Source of the DNA: Albugo candida
Lineage: Eukaryota; Oomycota; Peronosporomycetes; Albuginales
DNA: 64,000 nucleotides
Assembly (NCBI GenBank): GCA_040437565.1
Contig: JBDOQK010000012.1
Span: 1-64,000, forward strand
Direction: 5' to 3'
The position numbers and the translations under genes were made by a program. This document shows positions 1-12,824 of this stretch, piece after piece; position 1 is the stretch's first letter; each line of letters opens with the position of its first letter. Under the pieces are notes generated by a model, which ran no database searches, had not been told where the DNA came from, and saw only the letters and a program-made list of their open reading frames with translations.

Positions 1-560
1 CACACGCAACATATTTCCCGAAGTTTTGATTTCAGTATTTTGATGAACCATCACTTTCTAGCAGTCAGTTCAGCATAATTTTTTAACGCTTTTCTTCTCT
101 ATTTACTTGAATTTGTCGCGTCCCTTGCGTTAAAGAGTAAACAAGCCCAGTCCCTCAAACAGGGTGGTTGTATAGGATTTATGCCACGACAGTCTCAATA
201 GTAGTCGCACGTCACAATATTAAGTTAAAGTCCTAGATATGATTAGTTGTAGCTTTTAAGTCCTAGATTTTTTGCGCATAAGTGAAAAAACTTTTAAGGC
301 GTGAAAATGTCATATGCAACATAGTTTCCATGGTACCGATTTCAGTATTTTGATCAACCATCACTTTTTTCTGGGTCTTTCAAATTGGCCGTTTGAATAT
401 CTTCATTTACATAAGATCCCTAATTTGTCGCTTCGCTTGCGTGATATAGTGTTTCAGTCAGTTCACTCAAACGCGGTTGTTGTATGGGTTACCGCTACGA
501 GAGTCTATTTATCTTAATCGCAAATTATAGTATTAGGTTGCAGTGCTTGATATCATTAAT
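1..560. repeat. Diverged direct repeat, two copies about 310 bp apart
   Basis: The segment from about 8 to 245 recurs from about 316 to 545. Shared blocks are GATTTCAGTATTTTGATNAA followed by CCATCACTTT, then ATTTGTCGC and CTTGCGT, then a GGTTGTTGTAT-like block and a CACGA/ACGAGAGTCT block. Copies are clearly diverged with small indels. The family is unknown; it may be a decayed transposon end or satellite unit. Confidence 0.5.
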
Positions 561-942
561 TGGAAGTGTCTCTTCAAGGATTGTGTAGGTTCAGTAAAAA
601 ACACAAGATAAAGCCCCTGGGCAATGGCTTGACAAATCCCAAGGCAAAACGGAACGGAGCTTTTGTTAGCCACTTTACGTGAGCACGATATTAAGTTTGC
701 TCTTTTTTTATAGTAAGTATGATATGGGTGCTGCTGATTTTTGGTGACACTACTTTAAAAAAAGCAAGCAAATTTGAACTTCATTCTAGCGTAGCTTTTA
801 TAATCAAATCGAAAATTTGTATGTAGAGAGTGCCTCATGTTCTCAGACGCTCTTTTGTTGCAGAATAAAGTTCTGGTGACCATGCGCCAGATGTTCAAGC
901 AGCAGTGTAATTTTTACAAAAAAAATTGGAGCTTAAAAAATA

Positions 943-1042
943 NNNNNNNNNNNNNNNNNNNNNNNNNNNNNNNNNNNNNNNNNNNNNNNNNNNNNNNNNN
1001 NNNNNNNNNNNNNNNNNNNNNNNNNNNNNNNNNNNNNNNNNN
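943..1042. other. Assembly gap 1 (100 N)
   Basis: One hundred N. The short string TAAAAAATA abuts the gap on both sides, too short to prove an overlap by itself but consistent with the other eleven gaps. Confidence 0.9.
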
Positions 1043-1706
1043 TAAAAAATAATACACCTTACAATAATTAGGGCTTTGAGTTTATGCAATCAACGAGTTG
1101 ATGGACAGCAGCAGGATGGGACTAATGAAGTGTTTACATTTTTTTAGACCACATTTTTGCTTCCCTGGTTACGTCGCTGGATACCATCATCTTCTCATCC
1201 CCTGCTGCGAACAGATCCGAGGCTTGAAGGGAGATTATCATTTGGAAGTGCAAAATAAACGACATCTACGATGAAATTTTGCTGCAATATCACCCAGCAG
1301 ATAGTTATCCGCGCATGAAAAAGTATAACATTAAGCACGCCAGCGCATCTGACTAAAAGCGCTTTCTTATTCGATTCAACCGTTTCGCGTGCAATGTCGT
1401 CGAAAGTTATAACACTACGTTAACTATAGAGTTAGAATTCCTAAATGTCTCCGCCAATCAAGACCAAGACATATGACTCGATGAAACCTGAAAATGCTCC
1501 ATATCTACACCACGGACGCCAATTCACGTTGTCATAACTCACACAGAATGGAACCACCTATATGGATTTTTTGCTTCGAACTCGAATTACTAACAATGTT
1601 GAAGGGGTGTTGAAGAAAGTCGGACAAGTTCAGATAAAAACCGGATAAGATCGGAAGAGTCGGATAAGATCAGATCATTAGTAGCGCGGAAAGATGCGAT
1701 AAGAAA

Positions 1707-1806
1707 NNNNNNNNNNNNNNNNNNNNNNNNNNNNNNNNNNNNNNNNNNNNNNNNNNNNNNNNNNNNNNNNNNNNNNNNNNNNNNNNNNNNNNNNNNNNNN
1801 NNNNNN
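1707..1806. other. Assembly gap 2 (100 N) with 23-bp flanking overlap
   Basis: One hundred N. The 23 bases ending at 1706 are repeated exactly from 1807, so the two contigs overlap and the gap is nominal. Confidence 0.95.
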
Positions 1807-2507
1807 GCGCGGAAAGATGCGATAAGAAATAGGTTACTGATAGTATAGAGAAGCGATATAGAGAATGTGGTATAGGCTTAGACTATCTTTTTGAGAACTA
1901 AGGACCTACAAATATAGACACTTTCCAATTTGATTACAACAAGGGGCAGTCAGACATAGGCGTATACTGAGATACATATACATGGGCGACTGCCGCCGCT
2001 AAGCACATATATTCAAGACGACTTTTTTAGGCAGTATCGAAAAAGATCGAGATAACAGAGTTGTCCCTTGCTTGAGTTTGTAAGACTAGCTGTTCAGTAA
2101 GGTCTGTAGAAGGAAATGAATCTCAAACCTGGGTTCGCTGTACTGTAAGACGATTAATCAACTCTTTTGATTCTCGATCAGTGAGTTATACCTCTTTCCC
2201 ACTAGTGACGACAGATGCGAACTAGGGCCTAGTTAAAGGTGTCTATATTAGAGAATTAGACAAATTGACTTCTCTAGTTGACTGTCTCATAATATACATA
2301 AAAGAGACGTTTCGTAAAGAATACCTGTCAGAGATGTTAATTTTTCTTCTCATGGATAGTCCTGTATTACAGTACCGTCAAGCCACCACAATACGGGACT
2401 ATGTCCAATGTGTAAAATGTGGATACTGTTGAAACGTGTCCAGAGGTACCGTACTTTCCAAATTTGTCCGCCACACTAGATTGAAAAGAGTCATCTATCA
2501 AAGCTAA

Positions 2508-2672
2508 TGTCCCTCAACTAGTGTGGAGGTCTCATCAAATTGCAGCTATTGGACAATAAATTAATGGCTGTCGGCGTCCAGTATGAGAAGACTTGGACTA
2601 GCTAGTAAAGTGAACTAAGGACCTTCTACTTTTGATATATTACTTTTCAAATGTTCTGTCAAGTGCCCAAAA
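2508..2672 (+). repeat. 5' LTR of copia element B
   Basis: It begins TGTCCCTC and matches 12825-13004 over its length, sharing for example GGCGTCCAGTA and GAGAAGACTT. Its 3' limit is set by the primer-binding site that starts at 2673, so the end is uncertain by several bases. Confidence 0.75.
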
Positions 2673-2687
2673 GGTTATGAGACCAAC
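2673..2687 (+). promoter_or_regulatory. Primer-binding site of copia B (half-tRNA type)
   Basis: GGTTATGAGACCAAC follows the 5' LTR. It resembles the Drosophila copia site, which pairs with the anticodon-stem region of initiator Met-tRNA rather than the tRNA 3' end. The ATG inside it opens the gag frame. Confidence 0.6.
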
Positions 2688-3354
2688 GTATCAGAACGCG
2701 GTCGATGAACTCCTTGGTGATGACAATTACTGCATATGGGAGTTCAATGCACGTATGAAGCTGGGGAAGAAGGGTCTGCTAACTCATATTGAGAAGTCGG
2801 AGTCAATCAGCAAAGACCTGCAGCTTCGGCAATCTGGAAAGTCAGCGACCTCAAAGCTTTCGCAATCATTTTAATGTCGATAAGCGCAAGTCTCCAGGCA
2901 CTGGTCAGAGGTGCTTGAACAACATCTCAATTATGGAACATTTTGAAGAAAGTCTACCTTCGCAATAATACACATAATAGAGTAAGGAACCGGCAACAAC
3001 CTCACGAATTTAGAATGGAATATGGTCAAAATATTTTGGAACGTTTTATTTAAATTGATGAATTATAGCTTTCGATGCAAGCTTGTTGGGATATCATTAA
3101 TATCGATGAACAATTAGTGATCACTTGGGAGTCTATCGAATGCGTACGATCCGATATGCAAGATTATAGTAAATATCCAAGAGATGGATCTTTTTCAAGC
3201 AGAGAAAATGCTGCATCGGGAGCATGCACCATTAGTGAAAAAGGAGATAGGAGAATTACAAATTCGAAGGAGGATGTAATCAATGTAGCAAATTTGAACA
3301 TAAGAAAGCAGATTGTTGGAAAAGTATGATATACAAGATAAAGTACAATGAACA

Positions 3355-3495
3355 TGTTGGAAATCGAATGACTTTGTACTTCGTGGTCACGGACACTGGA
3401 TCAGATTTCTCTATGATGCGTGCCGTCTTTTCTACCCATCAGTTATGTGAACTTCTTGATATAGGACTCCTGATTCCACCTTCTCTCAAAACAAA
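3355..3495 (+). repeat. 5' LTR of copia element A
   Basis: Starts TGTTGG and ends just before the primer-binding site. It aligns without indels to 8676-8816 at about 89 percent identity. Confidence 0.85.
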
Positions 3496-3510
3496 GGTTA
3501 TGAGCCCAAC
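3496..3510 (+). promoter_or_regulatory. Primer-binding site of copia A (half-tRNA type)
   Basis: GGTTATGAGCCCAAC lies directly after the LTR. Drosophila copia carries a near-identical site complementary to the anticodon-arm half of initiator Met-tRNA. The first gag ATG (3500-3502) lies within it. Confidence 0.65.
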
Positions 3511-4702
3511 AAGCTCGAACCATGGCGACAACGCCGTTCGACGCCAAGTTTCGTCAGCAAGTGATACGCGGAGGCACAAACGAATTGGTGTCGTAGAAGA
3601 TCATGAGGAGAAGATCGCGTACGTTGCTGCGGGCTACAGAGATGATTTTTTGGAGGGAGCCAAGGAGAGACAGGTCGACGGAAATGAAATGATACAGCTC
3701 ATGCGTGGGTTGATGGGACGATTTGATCGCTTGGAAGATTCCCAGAACAAAATTCTAGGCTAGCATTCTGGAGGGGCCGAGTGAAAAAGACTGTGGGAGA
3801 TGTTCAGATGTCACCTGCGGAAGATTTATTCGCGTCGGGACTGGGGCGTGGACCTCGAATGCATATCGCTACGTTGGGTGGATCGACTCGATCGGCCAAG
3901 GCGGAACGGACGGCAGCAGACCCCACGAGGTGTGATGGACACCGACGACCTGACCAAGATGTACCGCAGTCGCAATTGAAGCGGCTATATGCCGAATGTA
4001 TGAACGATCTCCAGGTCGATCCACAAATGCACCACCAAATGTGAATGATGCTCGAATACCGGTATACAACGAATGGAGCGGGCTGTGCAATACCCTGACG
4101 CAAAGCAGAAAAAGCTTTCAATTCGTATGTTTGACGGAGCGGATCTGTACGAAGGACTTGGCTCTGGGTTTTTGGAGCGGAGACGTCGTTTGGAAAGACA
4201 AGTGAGTTTGGCCCAGTCAGGGTGTCGCTTTCTATGGCCCGAAGACGTTGAAGAAGACCTTCTCGGGCATCATGTCCAAGGCATGGCCGAACGGTACTAC
4301 CATAAACAACTGGAGACTTGGTGGAGCCAACTGCCGACTCTTCATCATGCGATGGAAAAAATGCTTGAGGCTTTGAAAACCCATATCACTCCGGCTCAGT
4401 CAATGCAATTGGTTACGAGGCCTGAGGATTCAAAGAAAACGTGGACTGAACATTATCTCTACCTGGTGGCTGTGGCGGAAGTGTCAGAAGGTGCAGCGGA
4501 ATACCTGGTCCTCAACAACGTCGTACAACACGCGTCAGAAGACATGAGAGTCGTACTGATGGCGAAGGTTGATGCGCACCGAACGGATATTTTGCAGCAA
4601 GCTGATGAACTGACGCCTTTTGCCCAAGCTTAGGAATCCGTAACGAATAAACAACTGTCGAGAGGTGGGACGAATATCGCCCGAGAGCCGAGATTTCGAG
4701 AG

Positions 4703-4753
4703 ACTAGAAGGTGTCACGAATGTGGCGAGACTGGACATTTGAGAGTGATGTGT
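4703..4753 (+). other. Gag zinc knuckle (CCHC) of copia A
   Basis: The plus strand reads CHECGETGHLRVMC, matching C-x2-C-x4-H-x4-C, the nucleic-acid-binding knuckle at the Gag C-terminus. It lies between the Gag body and the protease as expected for copia elements. Confidence 0.85.
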
Positions 4754-5347
4754 CCTAATCGAAGCTTCCAAGCCTTAAAACGGGACGCTAACTTTGCGCT
4801 GGCGATCTCAGCACAAGGAAATGGCGGAATTGATTGCTGAATACTGTACAGTGGATCAAGTCGTCACTTATGCAGGAGTCGTGGTTAGCAGATGTCGAAT
4901 ACGACAAAGGTGTGTGTATCCAGCCCAACAGAGACGAGCTGACCATCAGCAAATTGGGCAACGTATCACTGGGGGTCTCTGCGGATGTCAAGGTTCAGAC
5001 TGTTAAACTTACCGAAGTTTATTTTGCGGTCAGACTTGCTCACATCTTGATATCGTATCGAAAATTAGAGCCAAAGGGTACGTGCACGGACGCCGTGGTG
5101 CACAGCGTGTACTTGAAACGTCCGATGGAAAATTGTAGTATACTTCGTGGAATTATCCAGAAGAGTGCTGATGGCCAAAGCTAAAGTGCTACGTAAACTG
5201 CAGCCATCTCGAGACGTAATTTTGGCGGCACTAGTGGACAACGCCGAGCTAAACGAGGTTACTCCCCACGTACCACAACGGGGTACATAATATATGACTT
5301 TCATCGGCGTTTCGGCCACCTTAACTATGGTGCCGTGAACAGATTGG

Positions 5348-5447
5348 NNNNNNNNNNNNNNNNNNNNNNNNNNNNNNNNNNNNNNNNNNNNNNNNNNNNN
5401 NNNNNNNNNNNNNNNNNNNNNNNNNNNNNNNNNNNNNNNNNNNNNNN
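5348..5447. other. Assembly gap 3 (100 N) with 597-bp flanking overlap
   Basis: Positions 4751-5347 are repeated as 5448-6044. The gap is an unmerged overlap inside copia A, not a tandem duplication. Confidence 0.97.
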
Positions 5448-8400
5448 TGTCCTAATCGAAGCTTCCAAGCCTTAAAACGGGACGCTAACTTTGCGCTGGC
5501 GATCTCAGCACAAGGAAATGGCGGAATTGATTGCTGAATACTGTACAGTGGATCAAGTCGTCACTTATGCAGGAGTCGTGGTTAGCAGATGTCGAATACG
5601 ACAAAGGTGTGTGTATCCAGCCCAACAGAGACGAGCTGACCATCAGCAAATTGGGCAACGTATCACTGGGGGTCTCTGCGGATGTCAAGGTTCAGACTGT
5701 TAAACTTACCGAAGTTTATTTTGCGGTCAGACTTGCTCACATCTTGATATCGTATCGAAAATTAGAGCCAAAGGGTACGTGCACGGACGCCGTGGTGCAC
5801 AGCGTGTACTTGAAACGTCCGATGGAAAATTGTAGTATACTTCGTGGAATTATCCAGAAGAGTGCTGATGGCCAAAGCTAAAGTGCTACGTAAACTGCAG
5901 CCATCTCGAGACGTAATTTTGGCGGCACTAGTGGACAACGCCGAGCTAAACGAGGTTACTCCCCACGTACCACAACGGGGTACATAATATATGACTTTCA
6001 TCGGCGTTTCGGCCACCTTAACTATGGTGCCGTGAACAGATTGGCTCATACTACAGATTCGGGTATCATACTGACCGATCGAACCCGTGTCAACTGCTCG
6101 ACATGCGCACAAGGCAAGCTGAGCAAAAATCGACAATCCTCTCAACATACTGGGGTGAACTCTCTTATTGACCGGATTGGTGGACTTATTTTTTATTTCC
6201 TTGGATCTCAAAGATCCCATGACGCAAAGGTACAGGCTCGGGAATCGCTACATAATTAATTTTGTGGATCAAAAAAGTAATTCCGTGAAAGTTTATCTCG
6301 CCCACACCAAGGATAAAGCGGCCAAATCCTTAAAGATATTTTGGTTTATTTCGAGAAGTGGTTTGATAGTCGAGTAGAAGTCTTGCGTACAGACTCTAGA
6401 TGAACACGCTAATGTCGATTTATTCTGTAAAAAGTCTCCCGTCGCTCGTCAGCGTATTTAGCCAAGAAACCAAACCAGAAATTGCAAGGCGGAGCGTATG
6501 CACCGTACCATTTTATGTGGTGTACGATTTTTACCAGCGGTTTGCCGCTTAGTTTTTTGGGGGATGCGTCTCAGTACGCTGAATACGTGTTGAATCGATC
6601 ACCTACAAATGCTGATACCGGAAAGTTATCTCCAATCGAGATACTTACACATGTGACGCCAGCGCTAAATGAGGTTGTGGTTTTTGGTTCTCCATGTTCG
6701 GTTTAGAGAGACCCTAAAATCATTATTTTGCGAAGCGCGCAGAAAGTGGTATTATCATTGGGATTGTGATGGCACTAAAGGCTATCAAATCTTTTTATCC
6801 AAGGATCGGAACGTTATTACAACGCGGCATATACGAGACATCGATACATCGAGACTAAGAACAGAGAGACATGTTGCTGCGTCAACATTTTAGCGGTTAC
6901 GAAGACGCGAATGCGGAAGAAAATGTGTGCGATCAGATAAATGCAAAGACGTCTATCAGTAGCAAGTATTATGGACAAGGGAGCGTCCAGTGACAAGATC
7001 AATACAGAATGACTCAGTTAGCACAAGTGACGTTTCTAGGGCGTTAGAGATTGACCTCGGAGTGGTGAACAGCGTGAAAGATGCGTATCCGTCAACTTGT
7101 CTCGAGGCAGTTCAAAGCGTGGACAAGCCTAAATGGGAAGAGACGATTCAAGGAGAAATTCAAGCTCTGGAAAGCAACCAAGTGTGGAAAGTGGTGGTGA
7201 CATCATTTGATGCAAAAAAATTCCTGCATACAATATGGTTTTATAAGACGAAACGTGACGTAGATAGAAATTACGAGCGATGCAAAGCTCGTTTGGTCGC
7301 ATGTGGAAATGAGCAGTTGTTCGGTCTGGACGACAACGTTACCTTCGCAGATGGGATGGCGATGTAAAGCGTAAAATTAACACTGGCTTTACCGAGAACA
7401 TTGCGGGTCTCGATACAGCATGGCGATATAGCCAACGCATTTGTCAAAGCTGACAAGGAGCCGGAGCTCGAAGATTTTCTAATAATCCCGTTAGGAATGT
7501 TCGTGGACCACGACGCACTTAAATCATATCAAGTCAAAAGGTAGGATGAGCTGTCGTTAGAATGGAAGAAAGCGCTGTACGGTTTGAAACAAATAGGAAG
7601 ACTCTAGTCAGAATTGCCGCATAAGAAACTTGTCTTCCTAGGATTCGCACAGTCTCTTACAGACATGTGTGTTTACTGGAAGCGAGATGGTAAATGTTTT
7701 ATTATTTTGGGGGTTTACGTCGAAAATCTTCTCGTTACAGCTACCGAACCTTGCGGATCGACATGTTTTAGTGACTTGGCGAATTTGTCTGTAAAAAACC
7801 TGGGTATTGTGCATAAATTTCTCGGAATGCGAATCAGTTACGCTGCTGAAATGGATTACGATATTGATCAAGAATTGACAATTGTGGATATGCTCAAAGA
7901 ACTGGGTTTGGAAAACGCCCATGGAACACGAATTCCGATAGATGATACCACCAATGACGTTGTCGAAAACGATGTCATGCTTCCGATTTGAACCAAACAG
8001 AATGAGATTTCTGTGCGTTCGTTTCAATCCCTGGCGGGGAAGCTGCTACGGATATCGCGACGCGCCAGCATTATGGTACCTCCAAGGGTCGAAGGAATTT
8101 CGTCTACGAAGGAAAGGACATGACGATCCGGATACACCACTCAAATTGGTGGGTTATATCGATGCAGATTCTGTTGCAGACAAGGCTGACCGTAGATCTA
8201 TCACTGGAGGATGCATCGAATTGGTGGGAATGCCGGTTGTATTGTTTACTCGCAAACAAAGCGGGGTTTCTCTCTCTACCATATAAGCAGAATACACTGC
8301 AGTGTTGGTTGTGGTTGCAGAGATGATTGGCATCTAGAAATTGCTTGGAGAGATGGGGATAGATTGTGTTATGCCGATGTCGCTCAAGGTCGATAATCAG

Positions 8401-8675
8401 TCAGAACTCATAAAGCTTGCAGGAGAATCTTCATCAGAGGCCAAACACATTGACGTTAGAATAAAGTATGTGGGCTATTACGCCAAACGTGGGATTCTCA
8501 AGACCGAATCTGGTGAAGGTTCTCGCATTCCAGCTGACATGATGGCGAAGGCGCTTCATGCACCAAGGTTGGAGGAGTTAAAAGCTCTTGTGGATCTACA
8601 CCAACATTGGTGAGTCGTGTCATGACCAGAATGTGGACTTGGAACATCAGAACCGAAAAACGAATGAGGTAGGAG

Positions 8676-8817
8676 TGTTGGAAATCGAATGACGTTGAAG
8701 TTCGTGTACAGGGACACTGGATCAGATTTTTTTATGATGCGTGCCGTATTTTCTACCCATCAGTTATGTGAACTTCTTCATATAAGACTCCTGATTTAAT
8801 CTTCTCTTAAAACAAAA
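8676..8817 (+). repeat. 3' LTR of copia element A
   Basis: Preceded by a purine-rich GAGGTAGGAG (candidate polypurine tract) and followed by the GAACA target-site duplication. It pairs with 3355-3495. Confidence 0.85.
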
Positions 8818-8889
8818 GAACAAGCATTCGCAGTGTGTGAAGACATGGCTGAAGGCTGGCTGCTCGATACTGGAGCAAGCAGCCATACC

Positions 8890-9555
8890 ATGGAAAATCT
8901 GACCCTCCGACGTATCGTACAATAGGTAAACCTTTGGTAGATTTTACCATTCATGTATCAAAAATGCACCCCCACGAGGGTAGGGTTTTGTGAGCAAAGG
9001 GCAACATCTCCGCTTTTTCTGCTTTTTGTTGTGTTTCCTGTTTGAAGGAAAAAGCCCCGTTGTGAGTGAAAACGAGAAACAGTAGAGCAGGATGTTTGTG
9101 CACTCCAAACGGCAAATTGAGGAAGGAGACGATAAATCATGGGGTGGGGTCCACTATTGTGGTGACATCAATTTCCTTCACTACTCCGAGGGCATCCATG
9201 CGCTCGTCTTGGCGTCTCGCATCTTGGATAAAGTGATCAATCATAGAAGCTTGGTGGCGAATGATTTTGCGTTCTTCGTAGTTTGTGCTTGGCTAACCCT
9301 AAACCTTACACCCAAGCTCATCTGAAGTCGGACAGCATGCAGATATGCAAATGATACACCCGTGACGTGGATTTTGTGTTGACATATACATATATGGCGA
9401 TCTCCTCCGACCGGATACGTCAGAACGGCTGGCGTATCGTACTTGCCTACCCCTGTACTTTTTTCTGGCCAAAACCATATCATTATACTCTGTGATTGTA
9501 TAAAAATATGTTGATATGGTTCTATTCGCTCGTCTCTCGTATCCAAACACCAAGT
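8890..9555. mobile_element. About 650 bp of foreign sequence inside copia B
   Basis: The protease frame of element B stops around 8890 and copia-like sequence resumes near 9556. The sequence between has no copia character. It contains GTATCGTAC near both ends (about 8912 and 9435) and CCTCCGAC twice, but no clear terminal inverted repeats, poly-A tail or coding capacity. It may be a small non-autonomous element or a SINE-like copy. Limits are approximate. Confidence 0.4.
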
Positions 9556-12500
9556 CAGGTCGGAGAGGTGACGATATTCATCCATATGTGCCTATTCCAC
9601 TCAAGAACGATACGTATGTCTTCATTACCAATGGAAGCAAAGTTTCGGCAGGAGGCATTGGAACAGTTCTAGCTATCATGAAAAAGAAAACGCCAATTCG
9701 GATTGGAAATGTACTATATGTATCAGATTTAGATCGCCGATTGGTATCAATCCCAGTATTAGCATAAAAGGGAATGACGTCTCCTTTGGTAGAGGAATAT
9801 GTCAAATCAGAGACAATGAACGAGCTGTAACTCAAGTCACATAAAGGAGGAAGTTTTATGTTAATGGGGTGTGCTATGAATGAAGTAGTACTTGGCAGTA
9901 TAGAAAACATGATCAACAATTATCAAGTTCCAGTGTATAGCATGCCCGATTGGGACATGTACCTACTTAGTAAATTGCAGCTTTGGAGCAATGCGTTCAT
10001 GGTTTTGAGATGAAATCGATGTCAAAGATATAAATATACGAATAGTTCATTTGTAAAGGATGTATGAATGGGAAATCTTAGTCAGGCTATGGTAAAGTAA
10101 AAAGCAAGTCCGTTCTTCAACTTATACATAGTGACGTAATGGGAGCAATGGAAACGAAATCTCAAAATGGAGCAGGATTTATGGTAACTTTCATTGATGA
10201 TTACTCTAAGATATGGGGTGTCATCTTTCATTCGACACAAATCTGAATTGATCGATCGATTTTTCGATTTTAAAGCAATCATGGAAAACCAATTGGATTT
10301 GAAAATCAGGCGTATTCGAGCCGACAATGGTGGCGAATATATGTAAAAGTGCCGGTATTATACACCAAACAACACTTTCATACTCGCCAAAAGAGAATAG
10401 AATGACTGAACGAATGAATCGGATCATTAAGGAACGTGTAAGACCCATGATGAATTACATGCATACGGAGAAGAAGTCGTGGGGTGAAGCCATGAATATC
10501 GAAGTTTACATCACAAATCGAGTTCGCGTGCCGCCTACCCAGATAAGACACCATACGATATTTATTTTGGGACAAATCCAGTTCTGACTTATTAACGGGG
10601 ATTTAGTGTCCGAGTTTTTGCTCATATTGAGAAATCAAGACGGATGAAGTTGGATACGATGGTGGTCAAGTGAATGTTTCTTGGATGCTCGGACAATATG
10701 AAAGGATTCCACGTATGAATTTTTGAGTCACAGAACATTGAGATTACTTATTCAGCGCATTTCCAATAAGTAGCTGAGACGAAATAAATTCAGGTTATTA
10801 TTGAAGATAAATTATCCGGGCAAAATTGAACTGGTTGTCAGTGTGAGGAAGTTTGCGAAAAAGTACGATCAGGACAAATCCGCAAGTAGAGAGCATGTAT
10901 GTAGATCCTACTGAAAGTAGTTAGCAATCAAGAGCGAACATTCAACTCTACCAAACTCTTCGAGTAAAGATTGGCGCTCTTTGGATGCTTATCAGTCATC
11001 TCCCAACGTCGATATGTATTCTACGGAAGACGATCTTAGCATTTTAAGGCCATTATGGCGAGGGAAAGACTTGCTAATTTCATAATTTCTGGTTTCTGAA
11101 AACCCTCGAATTGGGCACAATACCCTCTGGAACTTAGACCAAATCAATCTTTCCAAGTATTAGTAACAGTAGTTCGTCTATTTTCTATCGTCCCAGTAAC
11201 AAATTCTGACACCATGGAACGTCCATCCAAAAGTATCGCATCGAATACGAGCAAGGGAATACGGCGAGAAAAGCTCCATCTTCCTATCAAGAGGCCCTGG
11301 AGTCACCACAATGAAAATTATGGTATACCGCAATCCAGACCGAGATTCAAGCAATGAAAGAAAAACAGACGTGGACGTTCGTAACGGAGAAGCCAGACTA
11401 AAAGGCGTTCGAAACCAAATTTTTCGTACAATCAAAGAAGACGGTGACGTCGAGCGGTTCAAGGCAAGATTGGTGGCACTCGGATGTCGACAAAATTATG
11501 GTGTTTACTACACAGATACGTACTAATCGCAAATTTAAACTCAATTCGTATTCTCCTGGTAATCTGCTGGCATCAAGGGATTACTACTCATCAGTATGAT
11601 GCTAAAACGGCCTTTCCTAAACGGTTATCTGGAAGATGTGTTCATCTATCCCCCTCAAGGTGCTGAAGGCAAGCCGAACCAAATTTTCAGCTCAATCGAA
11701 GTCTGTATAGACTTGAACAAGCAGCTGTGTCTTGTTTTAAAACAGTATCAAGTGTACTCGCTCACATGGGATCTATATAGTGTCTATGAGACTCATGTAT
11801 GTTTGTCGCAAAAATTCCAAGTCATGTGTTTATTTCACATTGTAATTCGATGACAGGCTGACCGGAGCCCAAAGTTTCGACTCGATCAAGAAAGTTGGAA
11901 ATGACCTTATAAGTCACTTCACTCTGAAGATTCTAGGAAAGGTGCGTTTTATCCCTGGTATCGAAGTAGAATACAAACAAGGGTGGCGACAATTGAAGAC
12001 CAGTCAAGCAGCTTGCACACAGAGAGTTGTAGAGAACTTCACCAAGTCAACGCGAAATCAGTGCATATCCGAATATTCCAGGCTTTTTCTCAATGAAATC
12101 GGGGGAATAAGATTTGAGGATGGAAGATCGACCATATCAATCATTTGTAGGCTCACTTCTGTACGTTGCAATGGGAACAAGACCCGATGTTCTTTTTCGT
12201 GGTAGGCCAGCTCAGTCGACATCTGAAGCACGAAGTGAGACATATTGTAATGCAGCAATCCGTATTTTGCGTTACTTGAGTTCAACCTCAACGAAAGGCA
12301 TATGTATGAGGCTAAGCCAGGAAAAAATCGAGGTCAGTGCTTACAGTGATGCGGATTGGGCAAGCGAAAAGGAGAACAGATGATCAACCTCCGGTATATT
12401 GGTGATGATGAAAAACGCTCCAGTGATATTCAAATCAAATTTGCAGCAGAGTGTGGCTCTCAGCACAGCCAACGCTTAGTTAATTGCTCTATCGTTTATG

Positions 12501-12824
12501 CATTCAGGAAGTTATGTGGGTCAAGAGTTTATTAACAGAATATAAGATGAGGATCGATGATTCAGTGATTATTCATGGAGACAACCGAAGCGCAACTGTA
12601 ATCGCTAACAACGATAGATACCAAATTCAAGCGAAGCATATAAACATGGGGTACCATTTTTTCCTTAAACAAATAATGTCAAAAAAGATCAAGCTCCAAT
12701 ACATTGAGACCAAGTCTCAGCTAGCTGATTTTCTGACCAAACCAGTGTGGACAAAGAAATTCGAGCAACTTCTGATTAGGTCCAACGCCAAGAATTTATC
12801 GTCCAGGGAGAGTGTTGAACCTGA

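Larger units (their letters stand above)
1..2502. other. Non-coding, decayed flank of the copia nest
   Basis: No gene can be supported here. The first 560 bases hold two diverged copies of one sequence, listed separately. Around 1258-1478 one plus-strand frame reads as protein-like sequence (beginning DIYDEILLQYHPADSYP) with a single internal stop, so it may be a dead coding fragment; I do not recognise it. Positions 1625-1680 hold a short imperfect repeat of a GGATAAGATC unit. Two assembly gaps interrupt the region. Confidence 0.5.
3350..8822 (+). mobile_element. Copia element A: Ty1/copia fossil nested in element B
   Basis: LTRs of about 140 bp (3355-3495 and 8676-8817) begin TGTTGGAAATCGAATGAC. 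They differ at about 15 of 139 compared positions by hand count, so the insertion is old but younger than its host. A 5-bp target-site duplication GAACA sits at 3350-3354 and 8818-8822. Parts in order are the primer-binding site at 3496-3510, gag (about 3500-4630), a CCHC zinc knuckle (about 4703-4753), protease (about 4850-5030), pre-integrase and integrase (about 6010-6700), reverse transcriptase (about 7080-8000) and RNase H (about 8140-8610). It is broken, with roughly ten interruptions. A contig overlap inside it inflates its apparent length; without the 100 N and the 597-bp overlap it is about 4.77 kb. Confidence 0.9.

Noticed and set aside
1648-1659. AGATCGGAAGAG, identical to the first 12 bases of a common sequencing adapter, near gap 2
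   Set aside because: The next base differs from the adapter and the string lies within a local GGATAAGATC repeat, so residual adapter is unlikely.
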